Shown: positions 9,045 to 18,116, numbered from the stretch's first letter. The stretch: DNA of 64,000 nucleotides from Spirochaetales bacterium Spiro_09 (GCA_001604385.1 LVBK01000021.1:1-64000), one strand, 5' to 3'. Notes: generated by a model from the sequence alone, not told the origin. A program made the numbers and translations.

Positions 9045-9746
9045 ATGAATAGGTCTATGCCCGGCCGCCTGTTGGCGGTATTGTTCGTGCTCTCCGGTTT
9101 CCAGCAAATGGTCAGTTCCCAGACTATCACCACTGCAGATACCTTTTTTAACTCCGTTTCCGATGTGTATCAGCAGTTAAGCGACTATTCGGTCAATATG
9201 GCCATTCAAAACATATCGACGCAGGCAACCTCCGTTATGAAGGGCCGCGCCTTGTTCAAGAAGCCCAATCTTCTGCGCGTAGATTTTACCCAGCCGGACG
9301 AACAAACCATTGTCTTCATTGATGACACCTTGACCATTTATCTTCCGGCATACAATGTAGTGCTCCAGCAACAGGTAGAAAAATCGGCCAGTTCGTCCGG
9401 TGCGTCCCTTGCGACGCCGCAGGGACTGGCCCTGTTGCGCAGGTATTACACCATTGCCTATGAAACAGGCCCTGATCCGGTCGGCCTTGAGGAAGGTTCG
9501 CGTGAACAGGTGATTATTCTGACGCTTGCACGTCGATCCACCACTGAAGTCTTCCGGACTATCCGGCTCATGATTTCCCCGGATACCCGGCTTATTCGAA
9601 GAATTGACGCACGAACGATTACCGGCGAACAAATTATCTTTGATTTTACCTCGTATGCACTGAATCAGGGTATACTGGATAATCGGTTCATATATGACTC
9701 GCCGCGTTCTGCAAACACGTTCAACAATTTTCTGTTCAACGAGTAA
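9045..9746 (+). CDS. LolA-like periplasmic lipoprotein carrier
   Basis: The 233-residue product has a signal peptide (about residues 1-26; LLAVLFVLSGFQQMVSSQ) and a LolA-type body: an early helix with 'VYQQLSDYSVNM', then 'MKGRALFKKPNLLRVDFTQP' and 'TIVFIDDTLTIYLPAYNVV', matching the pattern of a beta-half-barrel that reads 'G.l..kkP.klR.ey..P..q'. LolA carries lipoproteins from the inner to the outer membrane. Spirochaete lipoproteins are abundant and many are predicted in this window, which fits. The family also includes general outer-membrane lipoprotein-sorting proteins, so the exact cargo is not certain. Confidence 0.75.
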   Translation: MNRSMPGRLLAVLFVLSGFQQMVSSQTITTADTFFNSVSDVYQQLSDYSVNMAIQNISTQATSVMKGRALFKKPNLLRVDFTQPDEQTIVFIDDTLTIYLPAYNVVLQQQVEKSASSSGASLATPQGLALLRRYYTIAYETGPDPVGLEEGSREQVIILTLARRSTTEVFRTIRLMISPDTRLIRRIDARTITGEQIIFDFTSYALNQGILDNRFIYDSPRSANTFNNFLFNE

Positions 9747-9796
9747 GACTATGTATGTAACTTACTTTTGTACGGTTAACGGAGCATAAAACTATT

Positions 9797-10948
9797 ATGG
9801 AAGCATTCGGTAAAAAACTGAAAGACACTCGGGAACAGAAGGGTTTGGATTTCGAGCAGATCGCCCGTGAAACAAATATCGCGCGCCGGTATCTGGAAGC
9901 CCTCGAAGAGGAAAATTTTGACGCCTTTCCCGGTGAACCGTATTTGCTCGGATTCTTGCGGAATTATTGCGAGTACCTTGGTGTGAACAGCTCCGAAATG
10001 ATCAGCGCGTACCGGAATCTGAAAATCCAGGAAGCGCCAATACCGCTCAAAGAATTGATGCCCAAGCGGCCTCTGTCGGAAAAATTACTCGGGAATCGTT
10101 TTACTCCCCGTTTACTCATTATTACAGCAACCATCGCTATTGTTGCCGGTATAGTCTACACAGGCATAAAAGTTGGCGGTGTGCTGCTTGAAACAAAACC
10201 TGTAATTGCCGGGGAAACGGAAGTTCGCGTTCCGACAGTGTATAAGGTCTCGGGCGATACGTTCCGCCAGCGGGTCTTTGCCGGCGACAGTCTGGAAATT
10301 AAAACCGCCTCGGGCGATTTTACCGTCACCGTTGCCGCGACCGCGCCAGCCCTGAAACTTGAAACGCCGGTTGGCCCCCGCCTCGTTGAACTGGGCCAGG
10401 ACTTGATGATTGACCTCTCTAACGACAATCAACCCGACATAATCGTGTTTGTGGCCGACCTCTTTAAAAGCGACCCGACCAAAGGCGCTGATATCCACAT
10501 ATCCACCGGTGAATCCGTGGTGCTGACTGCGACCGCCGAAGCGGCTGCCGTTGAGCCGGAAGCTGCCGATGTAATCGTCGCAACCGCGGAATCGACCGCG
10601 CCGGCCGGGACAGCGAACCGTCAGCAGGTGTTGTTCGAGGGCGGCTCCGCGTATCCGGTAACCATGAACGCAACCTTCCGGGGTTTTTGCCTGTTTCGCT
10701 ACGAGGCCGATCGCGGTCGCCGGGAAGAGCGGTATTATCAAAAATCGGAATTGCTGACGGTACAGGCCCAAAACGGCATACGCGTATGGGCGTCAAACGG
10801 GAACGCGGTTAAACTCCAGATGGTCGCCGGCGGAAAAACCGTCGATATCGAGCTGAGCCGTCCCGGAGAGGTAATCGTCAGGGATTTGAAATGGGTTCGT
10901 GACGAGGATACCGGACGCTTCAAGTTCGTCGTGCTCGACGTAGATTAA
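9797..10948 (+). CDS. RodZ-like helix-turn-helix membrane protein
   Basis: The 383-residue product starts with a Cro/RodZ-type helix-turn-helix (about 1-75; KKLKDTREQKGLDFEQIARE, then LEEENFDAFPGEPYLLGFLR), followed by one transmembrane helix (about 112-132) and a large beta-rich extracytoplasmic part that includes the C-terminal DUF4115-like domain (RQQVLFEGGSAYPVTMNATF). RodZ links MreB to the wall-elongation machinery and sets cell shape. The Ala/Glu/Val-rich stretch about 245-280 is a linker. The start has GGAG about 12 nt upstream. It is followed 2 nt later by rimO. Confidence 0.8.
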   Translation: MEAFGKKLKDTREQKGLDFEQIARETNIARRYLEALEEENFDAFPGEPYLLGFLRNYCEYLGVNSSEMISAYRNLKIQEAPIPLKELMPKRPLSEKLLGNRFTPRLLIITATIAIVAGIVYTGIKVGGVLLETKPVIAGETEVRVPTVYKVSGDTFRQRVFAGDSLEIKTASGDFTVTVAATAPALKLETPVGPRLVELGQDLMIDLSNDNQPDIIVFVADLFKSDPTKGADIHISTGESVVLTATAEAAAVEPEAADVIVATAESTAPAGTANRQQVLFEGGSAYPVTMNATFRGFCLFRYEADRGRREERYYQKSELLTVQAQNGIRVWASNGNAVKLQMVAGGKTVDIELSRPGEVIVRDLKWVRDEDTGRFKFVVLDVD

Positions 10949-10950
10949 CC

Positions 10951-12396
10951 ATGCTTTTTTTTATCGATCAGCACGGCTGTGCCAAAAACCAGGTAGACGC
11001 AGAACTTCTTGTGGGCATCTTGCGCGACAGGGGCTGGCAGTCGGCCGCTTCGCCCGATGACGCCGACCTTATCATCGTCAATTCCTGCGGCTTTATCAAT
11101 TCGGCAAAAAAGGAATCCATCGACGCGGTTATCACGGCTCGTACCGCCTATCCCAAGGCAAAGGTTTTACTCGCAGGCTGTCTTTCCGAGCGGTACGCGG
11201 AGGATCTTGCAGAAAATCTGGTCGAGGCTGACGCCTTTTTCGGCAACGGGGATCTTTCCCGCCTTCCCGAGATTCTGGATACGCTGTTTCCCCCGAAAGA
11301 GGGAAAAAACACCTCACATTCCCTTGTCCGGCCGGTACTCAAGCCGGCGCAAACCGGTGTGTGCGGCGGGAACCGGCCCGAACTTCTGAACTTTCCCCGA
11401 TCGGCCTATGTGAAAATAACTGAAGGTTGCGACAACTGGTGCTCGTTTTGCGCAATCCCGATTATCCGGGGCGCCCTGCGGAGCCGTCCGATATCTGACA
11501 TCGTCGCCGAATGTGCCGCCCTTGTTGCCCGTAATGTCTGGGAACTCAATCTGATAGGCCAGGATCTTGCCGCCTATGGTACCGGCTCCGGTGATGCCGT
11601 GTCGAAAGACACCGGTTCGGTAAGCCCGCTTTCGCGCCTGCTTCAGGCCATTTCGGCCCTCAGGGGAGACTTCCGTGTCCGCCTGTTATACATCCATCCC
11701 GATCATTTCCCCCGGGACATTTTGCCGGTTATGACCGCCGACAGCCGCTTTTTTCCGTACTTCGACATACCCTTTCAGTCCGGCGACCGGGAAATTATCC
11801 ACGCGATGAACCGGAAGGGAGACCCCGACTCGTACCGCCAACTGGTATCAGATATACGGAGCGCCTTTGAAACGCCGGACAACCCCTACGGCCGTATTGC
11901 GCTGCGGACAACCCTGTTGACCGGCTTTCCCGGCGAAACGGACGAGGCCTTTGAACGCACCGCACGCTTTCTGTCCGACATCCGGAGCACCTGGTCCGGT
12001 TCCTTTGTCTGGTCGCGCGAGGAGGGCACTGCCGCGGACTCCATGAAGAAACGGGTTTCCGGCAAACAGGCAAAAGAGCGACAGGACGTGCTCAAGGCCA
12101 TTCAGGAGCGTATTACCCCGGAAGAATTGACTTATTTTGTCGGTAAACAGGTCGAGGTGCTGGTTGAAGAATTGATACCGCTCGACGAGGAGCCTTCCGA
12201 TGGCGCAGATATTCCCGCTTCCCGGCTAGCACTTGGCCGAAGCTGGTTTCAGGCTCCCGATGTGGACGGTTCGGTCGTGTTGCAATACGAGGATACGCAC
12301 CGGGACCTCTCGGGTTCTCCTGTCGCCGCAGGCTCGGTTGTTCGCGCGCTTGTTACCGCCGTCAACGGGGTAGACGTGCAAGCGGTGGTGCGATGA
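10951..12396 (+). CDS. rimO: Ribosomal protein uS12 methylthiotransferase RimO
   Basis: This is a radical-SAM enzyme that methylthiolates the conserved Asp of ribosomal protein S12. The 481-residue product has the N-terminal UPF0004 domain with its three cluster cysteines (HGCAKNQVD, NSCGFIN, AGCLSERY), the radical-SAM motif CDNWCSFCAIPIIRG and RSRP, and a C-terminal TRAM-like domain. HGCAKNQVD and 'SFCAIPIIRG' favour RimO over its relative MiaB. The start is 2 nt after the RodZ-like stop with no Shine-Dalgarno sequence, suggesting coupled translation; the stop overlaps the helicase start (ATGA). Confidence 0.92.
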   Translation: MLFFIDQHGCAKNQVDAELLVGILRDRGWQSAASPDDADLIIVNSCGFINSAKKESIDAVITARTAYPKAKVLLAGCLSERYAEDLAENLVEADAFFGNGDLSRLPEILDTLFPPKEGKNTSHSLVRPVLKPAQTGVCGGNRPELLNFPRSAYVKITEGCDNWCSFCAIPIIRGALRSRPISDIVAECAALVARNVWELNLIGQDLAAYGTGSGDAVSKDTGSVSPLSRLLQAISALRGDFRVRLLYIHPDHFPRDILPVMTADSRFFPYFDIPFQSGDREIIHAMNRKGDPDSYRQLVSDIRSAFETPDNPYGRIALRTTLLTGFPGETDEAFERTARFLSDIRSTWSGSFVWSREEGTAADSMKKRVSGKQAKERQDVLKAIQERITPEELTYFVGKQVEVLVEELIPLDEEPSDGADIPASRLALGRSWFQAPDVDGSVVLQYEDTHRDLSGSPVAAGSVVRALVTAVNGVDVQAVVR

Positions 12397-14711
12397 ATGA
12401 AAAAAACTATCTTTCAGTACTGAATCCCGAACAGCTTCAGGCGGTAACGCACGAGGGCTCCCCCCTTCTGATTCTGGCAGGGGCCGGTTCGGGTAAGACG
12501 CGCGTGATTACCACCAAGATTGCCTGGCTTATTGGCGAGCGAGGCTGCGATCCCCGCTCGATATTGGCGGTCACCTTTACCAACAAGGCTGCCCGTGAGA
12601 TGGCAGAGCGGGCGACCCGCCTTGAAAGCCGTGCCTCGGACTGTGTGCTTCGCACCTTTCACTCGTTCGGTGCCTGGCTTCTCAGGCGGAATGCGGCTCT
12701 TGCCGGCCTTGACCCCAACTTTACCATTTATGACGATGATGACGCGGTGACCCTCTTGTCAAAGGCCCTGCCGGCCCTGACCCGACAGCAGGTTTCCTCC
12801 GCGGTGCATAAAATCTCCCGGGCAAAGGATTACTGCCTTGGCCCCGACAGTCCGCTCCTGGGCGAAATTGATCCTGATCCCGACTTTGCCGAGGTATACG
12901 GTATTTACGAAAAACGGCTTCGCGAGACGGGAAACCTTGATTTTGGTGACCTGATCCTGCTTCCGGTACGCCTCCTCCGTCAGCATGAGGAAGTGCGCTC
13001 CCGACTTCACGAGCGGTTTTCGGTGGTCATGGTAGACGAGTATCAGGATTCCAACGTTGCCCAGTTCGAGCTTCTCAAGGCCATTACGGGAGAGCGAACC
13101 TATCTGTGCGTGGTCGGCGACGACGATCAGTCTATCTATCGTTTTCGGGGTGCGGAGGTTCGTAACATTCTGACCTTCCAGGACAGCTTTCCCGGTACCA
13201 CTATCATCCGTCTTGAACGGAATTACCGCTCCATTGCGCCTATTCTGTCGGTTGCGGGCCAAATTGTCTCCCGGAACGAGGGCCGACTGGGAAAAACCCT
13301 GCAAGCCGAGCGGCAGGGGAACAAAAAACCGGTATTGCTCTTCCTTGCGAATCAGGACGAAGAAGCCTCCCTTTGTGCGGAATTGATTGTGAGTGCCAAA
13401 AAAAAGGGAGTCCCCTTTGCTGACTGGGCCGTCCTCTATCGCATGAATGCCCAGTCTTTGGGTCTTGAAACCGAGTTTTTGCACCGGAAGATACCCTACC
13501 GGGTGGTGGGTTCGCTCAAATTTTACGAGCGCGAGGAAATCAAGGATGCCATTGCCTTTTTGGCTCTGACCGCGAATGGCCGAGACGAAATAGCCTTTCG
13601 GCGCATTGTGAACAAGCCGGCGCGGGGACTTGGCGAGGTAACCCAGGATAAAATCGTGAACGAGGCCCGCCGGATTCTCTTTGGAGACAACCAGAGCGAC
13701 GGTGAACTGGTATTCGAGGAACAGACCAACCTCCTGTCGGCAGCCCGGCGCGTTCTGGACAGTCTGCCCAAACGTGCCCGCTCGGGTCTGGCAGAGTTCC
13801 TGCATGTCATGGAAACCCTTGAGCATCTTCTGGATGCCGGTACCGGTGACGTCTCTGCTTCCGAAGACCTGTTTCCGGACGAACCGCCCCCATCCGGTAA
13901 AAAGCGGTCGAAGGGCGCGGTGGGACTCGCTGTTTTTGTCGAAAAGTGCATTGAATCCTCCGGGCTCCTTGTCTATCATCAGGGGCAGGATGAAATTGCC
14001 GGCACCCAGCGCACGGCAAACCTTGAGGAATTGGTGAACGCGGCAAGCCTTTATCCCATGAGCCGCGACGGCTTGCTGGAATTTCTTGAGCATATCGAGC
14101 TTGACCGTTCCATGGCCAACGAAGAGGACAATCCGGACTCGGTTACCCTCATCACCGTGCACAATACCAAGGGGCTGGAATTTCGCCGCGTCATTATTAC
14201 CGGCCTTGAATCCGGTGTTTTTCCCCGCGATGACAAGCGGGGCGACGATCTGGAAGAAGAGCGCCGCCTGATGTATGTCGGCTGTACCCGGGCCATGGAT
14301 GAACTGTATTTGACCAGTTGCGCGGCGCGCCGGCTCTATGGCCGTACCGCCTTTATGGAACCAAGCCCCTTTCTCTCGGAAATGGACAGCGACTCCGTAG
14401 AAATTCTGGGAAAGGCGCCGCGCTCCTTCCTGTCCCGATCCCCGCGTTCTGCTGCCGGTTTTTCTGCCGCACCCTCAAACGGCCGCGGTGAATCCTTCGG
14501 AACCCCTGCGGCAAACACGCAGGAGGCGGCCCTTCTCGAGCGCTGGCGCGTTGGCCGCGTTCTTTTTCACGACGATTACGGCTACGGCCGCATCACGAAG
14601 TCTTTTATGGCCGAAGACAATCTGGTTATTCTGGTTTCGTTTGAATCGGGCGGCCAGAAACGGTTCTTGCCGCGCTATCAGGCAAAAGACCTTCTTCTGG
14701 TCGAGGAATAG
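12393..14711 (+). CDS. UvrD/PcrA/Rep-type superfamily I DNA helicase
   Basis: A 3'-5' helicase of the UvrD family, used in repair and in clearing replication forks. The 772-residue product contains the Q motif LNPEQLQAVTH, motif I AGAGSGKT, Ia TFTNKAAREM, II VDEYQDSN, III GDDDQSIYRFRGA, IV ERNYRS, V TVHNTKGLEF and VI EERRLMYVGCTRA. After residue about 650 there is a Ser/Pro-rich linker and a C-terminal beta domain (HDDYGYGRITKSF) like the Tudor-type tail that binds RNA polymerase in PcrA. It overlaps rimO by 4 nt. Confidence 0.95.
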   Translation: MNEKNYLSVLNPEQLQAVTHEGSPLLILAGAGSGKTRVITTKIAWLIGERGCDPRSILAVTFTNKAAREMAERATRLESRASDCVLRTFHSFGAWLLRRNAALAGLDPNFTIYDDDDAVTLLSKALPALTRQQVSSAVHKISRAKDYCLGPDSPLLGEIDPDPDFAEVYGIYEKRLRETGNLDFGDLILLPVRLLRQHEEVRSRLHERFSVVMVDEYQDSNVAQFELLKAITGERTYLCVVGDDDQSIYRFRGAEVRNILTFQDSFPGTTIIRLERNYRSIAPILSVAGQIVSRNEGRLGKTLQAERQGNKKPVLLFLANQDEEASLCAELIVSAKKKGVPFADWAVLYRMNAQSLGLETEFLHRKIPYRVVGSLKFYEREEIKDAIAFLALTANGRDEIAFRRIVNKPARGLGEVTQDKIVNEARRILFGDNQSDGELVFEEQTNLLSAARRVLDSLPKRARSGLAEFLHVMETLEHLLDAGTGDVSASEDLFPDEPPPSGKKRSKGAVGLAVFVEKCIESSGLLVYHQGQDEIAGTQRTANLEELVNAASLYPMSRDGLLEFLEHIELDRSMANEEDNPDSVTLITVHNTKGLEFRRVIITGLESGVFPRDDKRGDDLEEERRLMYVGCTRAMDELYLTSCAARRLYGRTAFMEPSPFLSEMDSDSVEILGKAPRSFLSRSPRSAAGFSAAPSNGRGESFGTPAANTQEAALLERWRVGRVLFHDDYGYGRITKSFMAEDNLVILVSFESGGQKRFLPRYQAKDLLLVEE

Positions 14712-14730
14712 GATTCCGTCCAAAAAAGAC

Positions 14731-14758
14731 TTGCACAAAGCCCAGAAAGCGGTACAAT
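14731..14758 (+). promoter_or_regulatory. Promoter of the 14768 gene (near-leaderless)
   Basis: TTGCAC (14731-14736) and TACAAT (14753-14758) with a 16-bp spacer; the -10 ends 9 nt before the ATG, giving a leader of about 3 nt. No Shine-Dalgarno sequence is present. Confidence 0.55.
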
Positions 14759-14767
14759 CAAATAATT

Positions 14768-15703
14768 ATGGGTCAATTCTCCACACTGGATCTCCGGACT
14801 GAAGTAAAAGAACGTTTCGGCGCCGTTCGCCGCGCCTACGATTACCATTTGTATACCGCGAAGGGCAAGCGCCTGCTCGATATGTATCAGGAAGGCGGCG
14901 CCGCCATTCTGGGCTGGCGGCAGGGAAAATCGAAACTGGCCTTCAAAAACGCCCTGGACCGGGGCATAACGGGCTCCTTCTATACCGAAATCGAGGACGA
15001 GCTGGTCCGCGCTGTGCAGGAAGTCCTTCCGCAATATCGCACCGTACGCTGGTATGCCTCGCGCGAGAGGGCCCGCCTTGCCTGCGCGTCCTGGCTTGGC
15101 CTGTGGAGCGATATGCCCCTTATCGAGAGCCCGCTGTTGCATCCGGAGGCCTCGATTGACATTGGTCCGTCCGGCGACTCTCCCGGTTCGGCTGCCCGCT
15201 CCATTCACGGTATTCCGCTGTGGCGGCCCTGGCTTGACGACGCCTATTACAGTATGAGCGACCGCCTCGATTCAGCTTTCTTGCGTACGGCGAATGATAC
15301 CCTGTCCACGATGGTGCTTGTTTCTCCCTATCCCTTTGCGGGTGGCTGTACGCTTGCCGTTTTTGCGGATAATCAGGATGATGAGGAGAGCGCTCGAGAC
15401 AGGGGCGCCATCTTGCCGTCCGATCCGGTCGCGCCGCCGTTGTTGGCCGCGCTTTCGCGTGCCCTGTTTGATTTGTCCGCCGCCCTCTGCGAGCGCACGG
15501 AATCCGACTGGTCACGCTTTGACTCCGTGTTGTTGAAGCACTGGGACCGCCGCGGCCCCTATCTGGTTCCCAAGATCCGCAAGTCGAAGTACCCCGATTT
15601 TTTCCGTTCGTGCCTGGATAAGGGTATTGTGATTTCTCCCGACTACGATACTCCTTCCATTGTTCCGGCAACTGCCGATTCAGGCGAGTTCAAGGCCTTA
15701 TGA
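14768..15703 (+). CDS. Degenerate class III aminotransferase-like protein
   Basis: The 311-residue product resembles the two ends of class III (glutamate-1-semialdehyde-like) PLP aminotransferases. The N-terminus has YHLYTAKGKRLLDMYQEG, AAILGWRQGKSKLAFKNAL and TEIEDELVRAVQEVLPQ; the C-terminus has FFRSCLDKGIVISPDY and PSIVPATADSGEF. The central part is about 120 residues shorter than in the family and I see neither the Asp that holds the PLP ring nor the Schiff-base Lys motif. It therefore probably does not transaminate. It ends in a 4-nt overlap with a small membrane protein, suggesting joint function. Function unknown. Confidence 0.55.
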   Translation: MGQFSTLDLRTEVKERFGAVRRAYDYHLYTAKGKRLLDMYQEGGAAILGWRQGKSKLAFKNALDRGITGSFYTEIEDELVRAVQEVLPQYRTVRWYASRERARLACASWLGLWSDMPLIESPLLHPEASIDIGPSGDSPGSAARSIHGIPLWRPWLDDAYYSMSDRLDSAFLRTANDTLSTMVLVSPYPFAGGCTLAVFADNQDDEESARDRGAILPSDPVAPPLLAALSRALFDLSAALCERTESDWSRFDSVLLKHWDRRGPYLVPKIRKSKYPDFFRSCLDKGIVISPDYDTPSIVPATADSGEFKAL

Positions 15704-16014
15704 GCCAGGTTTCCCCGTTCCTGACGAACGGCACTGTGGTGGAGCTGTTGGTATCCCTCTCTCTTGGCGGGTTTGCGTCGTTTGTGGCCATTATTTCCTG
15801 GCGGAAAAGCAGAACCCTTTCGTGGATTTTTGTGGTTGCGGGCATTCTTTCGCTGTATGCGGAAAATTTGTATGCGGCGCTTCGCGCGTTTGGCCTCCTG
15901 TCAGGTCCCGAGCTGCGTGTTTTTGGCGCCTCGCTAGCCAATCTGGTGACTGACAATCTTTCTCTGGTGTTTTTTTCCCTAGCCTGTATTGTGCACGCCC
16001 GTGCCGGAAAATGA
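15700..16014 (+). CDS. Small three-helix membrane protein, unknown
   Basis: The 104-residue product has three predicted membrane segments (about 12-33, 40-62 and 75-98) separated by a basic loop (SWRKSRTLS). No family recognised. Its ATG overlaps the stop of the aminotransferase-like gene (ATGA), so the two are translationally coupled and may act together at the membrane. The strong overlap and a membrane-helix pattern support a real gene. Confidence 0.7.
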   Translation: MSQVSPFLTNGTVVELLVSLSLGGFASFVAIISWRKSRTLSWIFVVAGILSLYAENLYAALRAFGLLSGPELRVFGASLANLVTDNLSLVFFSLACIVHARAGK

Positions 16015-16066
16015 CAAAAAATGCTGTTTTTGTCATGGTTATCGAGCCGATTTGTATAAAAAAAAC

Positions 16067-16095
16067 TTGACGGCTCTAAAAAGCACAGATATACT
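16067..16095 (+). promoter_or_regulatory. Strong sigma-70-type promoter of the porin-like gene
   Basis: TTGACG (16067-16072), 17 bases, TATACT (16090-16095), preceded by an A-rich stretch (16058-16065) that could act as an UP element. Start predicted near 16102, giving a leader of about 67 nt that ends in AAGGAGG. Confidence 0.85.
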
Positions 16096-16168
16096 GAATC
16101 AAAAGATAGGGGCAATAAGGTAAACCGTTGGTCTGCCTGCCTCAAAACTTTAAGGAGGAAATTCTTAA

Positions 16169-17275
16169 ATGAAGAAAGCTCTTGCAATTCTTATGGTGCT
16201 CGCTATTATTGGCGGCGCCGCATTCGCTCAGCCCAAAATTGGCGCATGGGGCCGCGCTATTATCGCACCGGTAAATAATGGTGATGATACCTTCCTGGTA
16301 TCAGGAAAGTCATGGGACGGATTCCCCGGTACAAGCCGTGGTCGTGTTGGTTTCAATATCAGCGGAAGCGGAGACCAGATTGGTTTCTCTGCAGCTACCA
16401 CTGCTGATACCGCTACTGATAGTAGCGGTGATGTAGGTCCATTTTTGAACATTGATGGTTACCAGATCTGGGCAAAACCGATCGAGCAGGTTACCTTCCG
16501 CTATGGTATGACCTCTGACGATACCCTTCGCGGTAACGCAGCATTCGGTTCGTTCAACTGGATCCGTGCTCTCGGAGCCGGAGAAGGTGAAGATGTAACC
16601 TTTACACGCCTTGGCGAACGCTGGGGTGGAATCAACCTCCGCCGCAACAACAACTTCTTCATCACCGCAAAACCCATTGATCCCCTGTTTGTTGGTATCA
16701 TGTTCGGTAACCTCGAAGCTGCACAGCTTTTCGAAGATGCAGTGAAGAACTTTGCCCAGTACCAGATCGGTTACACAATCGACGGTGTTGGACTTGCCCG
16801 CTTCCAGTATGGTGCCCAGGACGATGGTACAACCAACAATTCCAAGATTGAAGCTGCGTTCAAGCTGACCGCTGTTGAAAACCTCTATGCCGACTTCGGT
16901 TTCCGCATGAATGTTGACAGCGATGTAAGTTCTGACAAGACCATCAGTGCATATGCCAAGTACAATGTTTCCGGCATGAATGTTCACGGAATCGCAATCG
17001 TTGTTCTTAACGACGATGTAGATGCCAAGATGAACGTTGGTGTTGGCGTTGACAAGGGTCTCGATGGCGGCCTGACTGTGGAAGCTGATGTTCGCTTCTA
17101 CAATGACATCTGGGCTGGTCTTGATTCAGAAGCTGAAGAAGCAATGAAGATCACCGCTTTTGCCGGTGTAACCAAGGGACTTGGAAACGGCAAGATGGGC
17201 GTTGGCTTCCAGCTTGCTAACCATGGTGCTGACACTGTATGGGCACTCCCCATACTCATGGAATACTGGTTCTAA
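16169..17275 (+). CDS. Abundant porin-like outer-membrane protein
   Basis: The 368-residue product has a clear signal peptide (cleavage after AFA, about residue 20) and a body of amphipathic beta strands rich in Gly, Asn and aromatic residues. It ends in EYWF, a C-terminal Phe typical of barrels inserted by the BAM machinery. The gene sits alone between a near-consensus promoter, an ideal AAGGAGG Shine-Dalgarno sequence and a strong terminator. Its codon use is more restricted than that of its neighbours (many AAC, GGT, CGC, ATC), as in highly expressed genes. I infer a major outer-membrane porin. No specific family is recognised. Confidence 0.75.
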   Translation: MKKALAILMVLAIIGGAAFAQPKIGAWGRAIIAPVNNGDDTFLVSGKSWDGFPGTSRGRVGFNISGSGDQIGFSAATTADTATDSSGDVGPFLNIDGYQIWAKPIEQVTFRYGMTSDDTLRGNAAFGSFNWIRALGAGEGEDVTFTRLGERWGGINLRRNNNFFITAKPIDPLFVGIMFGNLEAAQLFEDAVKNFAQYQIGYTIDGVGLARFQYGAQDDGTTNNSKIEAAFKLTAVENLYADFGFRMNVDSDVSSDKTISAYAKYNVSGMNVHGIAIVVLNDDVDAKMNVGVGVDKGLDGGLTVEADVRFYNDIWAGLDSEAEEAMKITAFAGVTKGLGNGKMGVGFQLANHGADTVWALPILMEYWF

Positions 17276-17306
17276 TTGCTGAAAGGCAAGTAAAGCTTGT
17301 ATCAAG

Positions 17307-17334
17307 GGCCCGGACGAAAGTCCGGGCCTTTTTT
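17307..17334 (+). terminator. Rho-independent terminator of the porin-like gene
   Basis: A perfect 9-bp GC-rich stem (GGCCCGGAC / GTCCGGGCC) with a GAAA tetraloop is followed by six T residues. Confidence 0.95.
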
Positions 17335-17335
17335 A

Positions 17336-17364
17336 TTGCGTAAACAAGATCAAACTGATAATAT
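17336..17364 (+). promoter_or_regulatory. Promoter of the 17371 lipoprotein (leaderless)
   Basis: TTGCGT (17336-17341), 17 bases, TAATAT (17359-17364), ending exactly 6 nt before the ATG. No Shine-Dalgarno sequence is present. It starts two bases after the preceding terminator. Confidence 0.5.
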
Positions 17365-17370
17365 GATAGA

Positions 17371-18060
17371 ATGAAAAGAATCCTTATTACTGTATGCGTG
17401 CTTTGTGCACTTTTTTTGTCTGCCTGCGCCAGCTCGAAATCTGTAAAAACCTACGACATTGTCTTTGCGGATATTGATCCCTTTGAACTGACTTCCGTGC
17501 CAGTATTCATAAACGGACTCTTGCCAAGTTCGATCAACCAAACCCAGGCCTTATTGGTATTAGATCCGCGTACTGGGGTGCTTGATGTGGAAGTTCGCTA
17601 TCAGAGCGTAAAAGTGGTGTGGTCCTGCGATGAACCGGTACGAAATGCCTTTATCCAGGCCATTGATAAGTACTCGGGTGAATTCGATAACAGGACTCTT
17701 GATCCGCGGGGACGAAAACGTGCTTCTTATGGAAAGGTTCCGGTTCCCATCCAATGGGGGCTTCTTTTCATGAACGGGGCGGGGACGGCAAGTATTGAAA
17801 AAGGCTATATCTTTGTGGATTCCGCCCCTTATTTTACCCTGACCATGCCGGTTACCGATAACCGTCTTGCAACAGTGGACGATGTTAGTATTCCGCCGAA
17901 ATCGCCGTATGTGTCGCTTTCCTTTACCCGGGCTCAGGCAGAGCGGTTCAGTGAGGTATTGTCACGGGAATATATCCAGGAAGCGGTGGACAGCCTGAAA
18001 CTTGAATCGCATCTTTTGCCGGGCGGAGAAGTAAACATTAACACACCGGACAAGTATTGA
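17371..18060 (+). CDS. Predicted lipoprotein, unknown function
   Basis: The 229-residue product has a type II signal peptide with lipobox LSAC (Cys at residue 19), so it should be lipidated. The mature part is mixed alpha/beta (SVPVFINGLLP, VEVRYQSVKVVW, TMPVTDNRLATVDDVSIP) with no motif I know. It stands between two terminators as a single-gene unit. It has no Shine-Dalgarno sequence; a promoter placed 6 nt upstream predicts a leaderless mRNA. Confidence 0.75.
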   Translation: MKRILITVCVLCALFLSACASSKSVKTYDIVFADIDPFELTSVPVFINGLLPSSINQTQALLVLDPRTGVLDVEVRYQSVKVVWSCDEPVRNAFIQAIDKYSGEFDNRTLDPRGRKRASYGKVPVPIQWGLLFMNGAGTASIEKGYIFVDSAPYFTLTMPVTDNRLATVDDVSIPPKSPYVSLSFTRAQAERFSEVLSREYIQEAVDSLKLESHLLPGGEVNINTPDKY

Positions 18061-18071
18061 TACGAAATGGA

Positions 18072-18098
18072 AAGGCAGCAGAGAATGCTGCCTTTTTT
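18072..18098 (+). terminator. Rho-independent terminator after the 17371 lipoprotein
   Basis: The 9-bp stem AAGGCAGCA / TGCTGCCTT with loop GAGAA runs into six T residues. Confidence 0.9.
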
Positions 18099-18116
18099 AT
18101 TAGTTGTGCGACTTTG

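Noticed and set aside
9768-9796. Leaderless promoter of the RodZ-like gene
   Set aside because: Only weak boxes are present (TTACTT and CATAAA), and GGAG 12 nt upstream may act as a distant Shine-Dalgarno sequence.
12759-14162. A 467-codon open frame opposite the UvrD-type helicase
   Set aside because: Shadow of the helicase gene: no family similarity and biased towards the complement of helicase codons.
14768-15703. Frameshifted or broken aminotransferase gene
   Set aside because: The reading frame is intact from its promoter to a coupled downstream gene, so it looks like a maintained shortened protein, not a decaying pseudogene.
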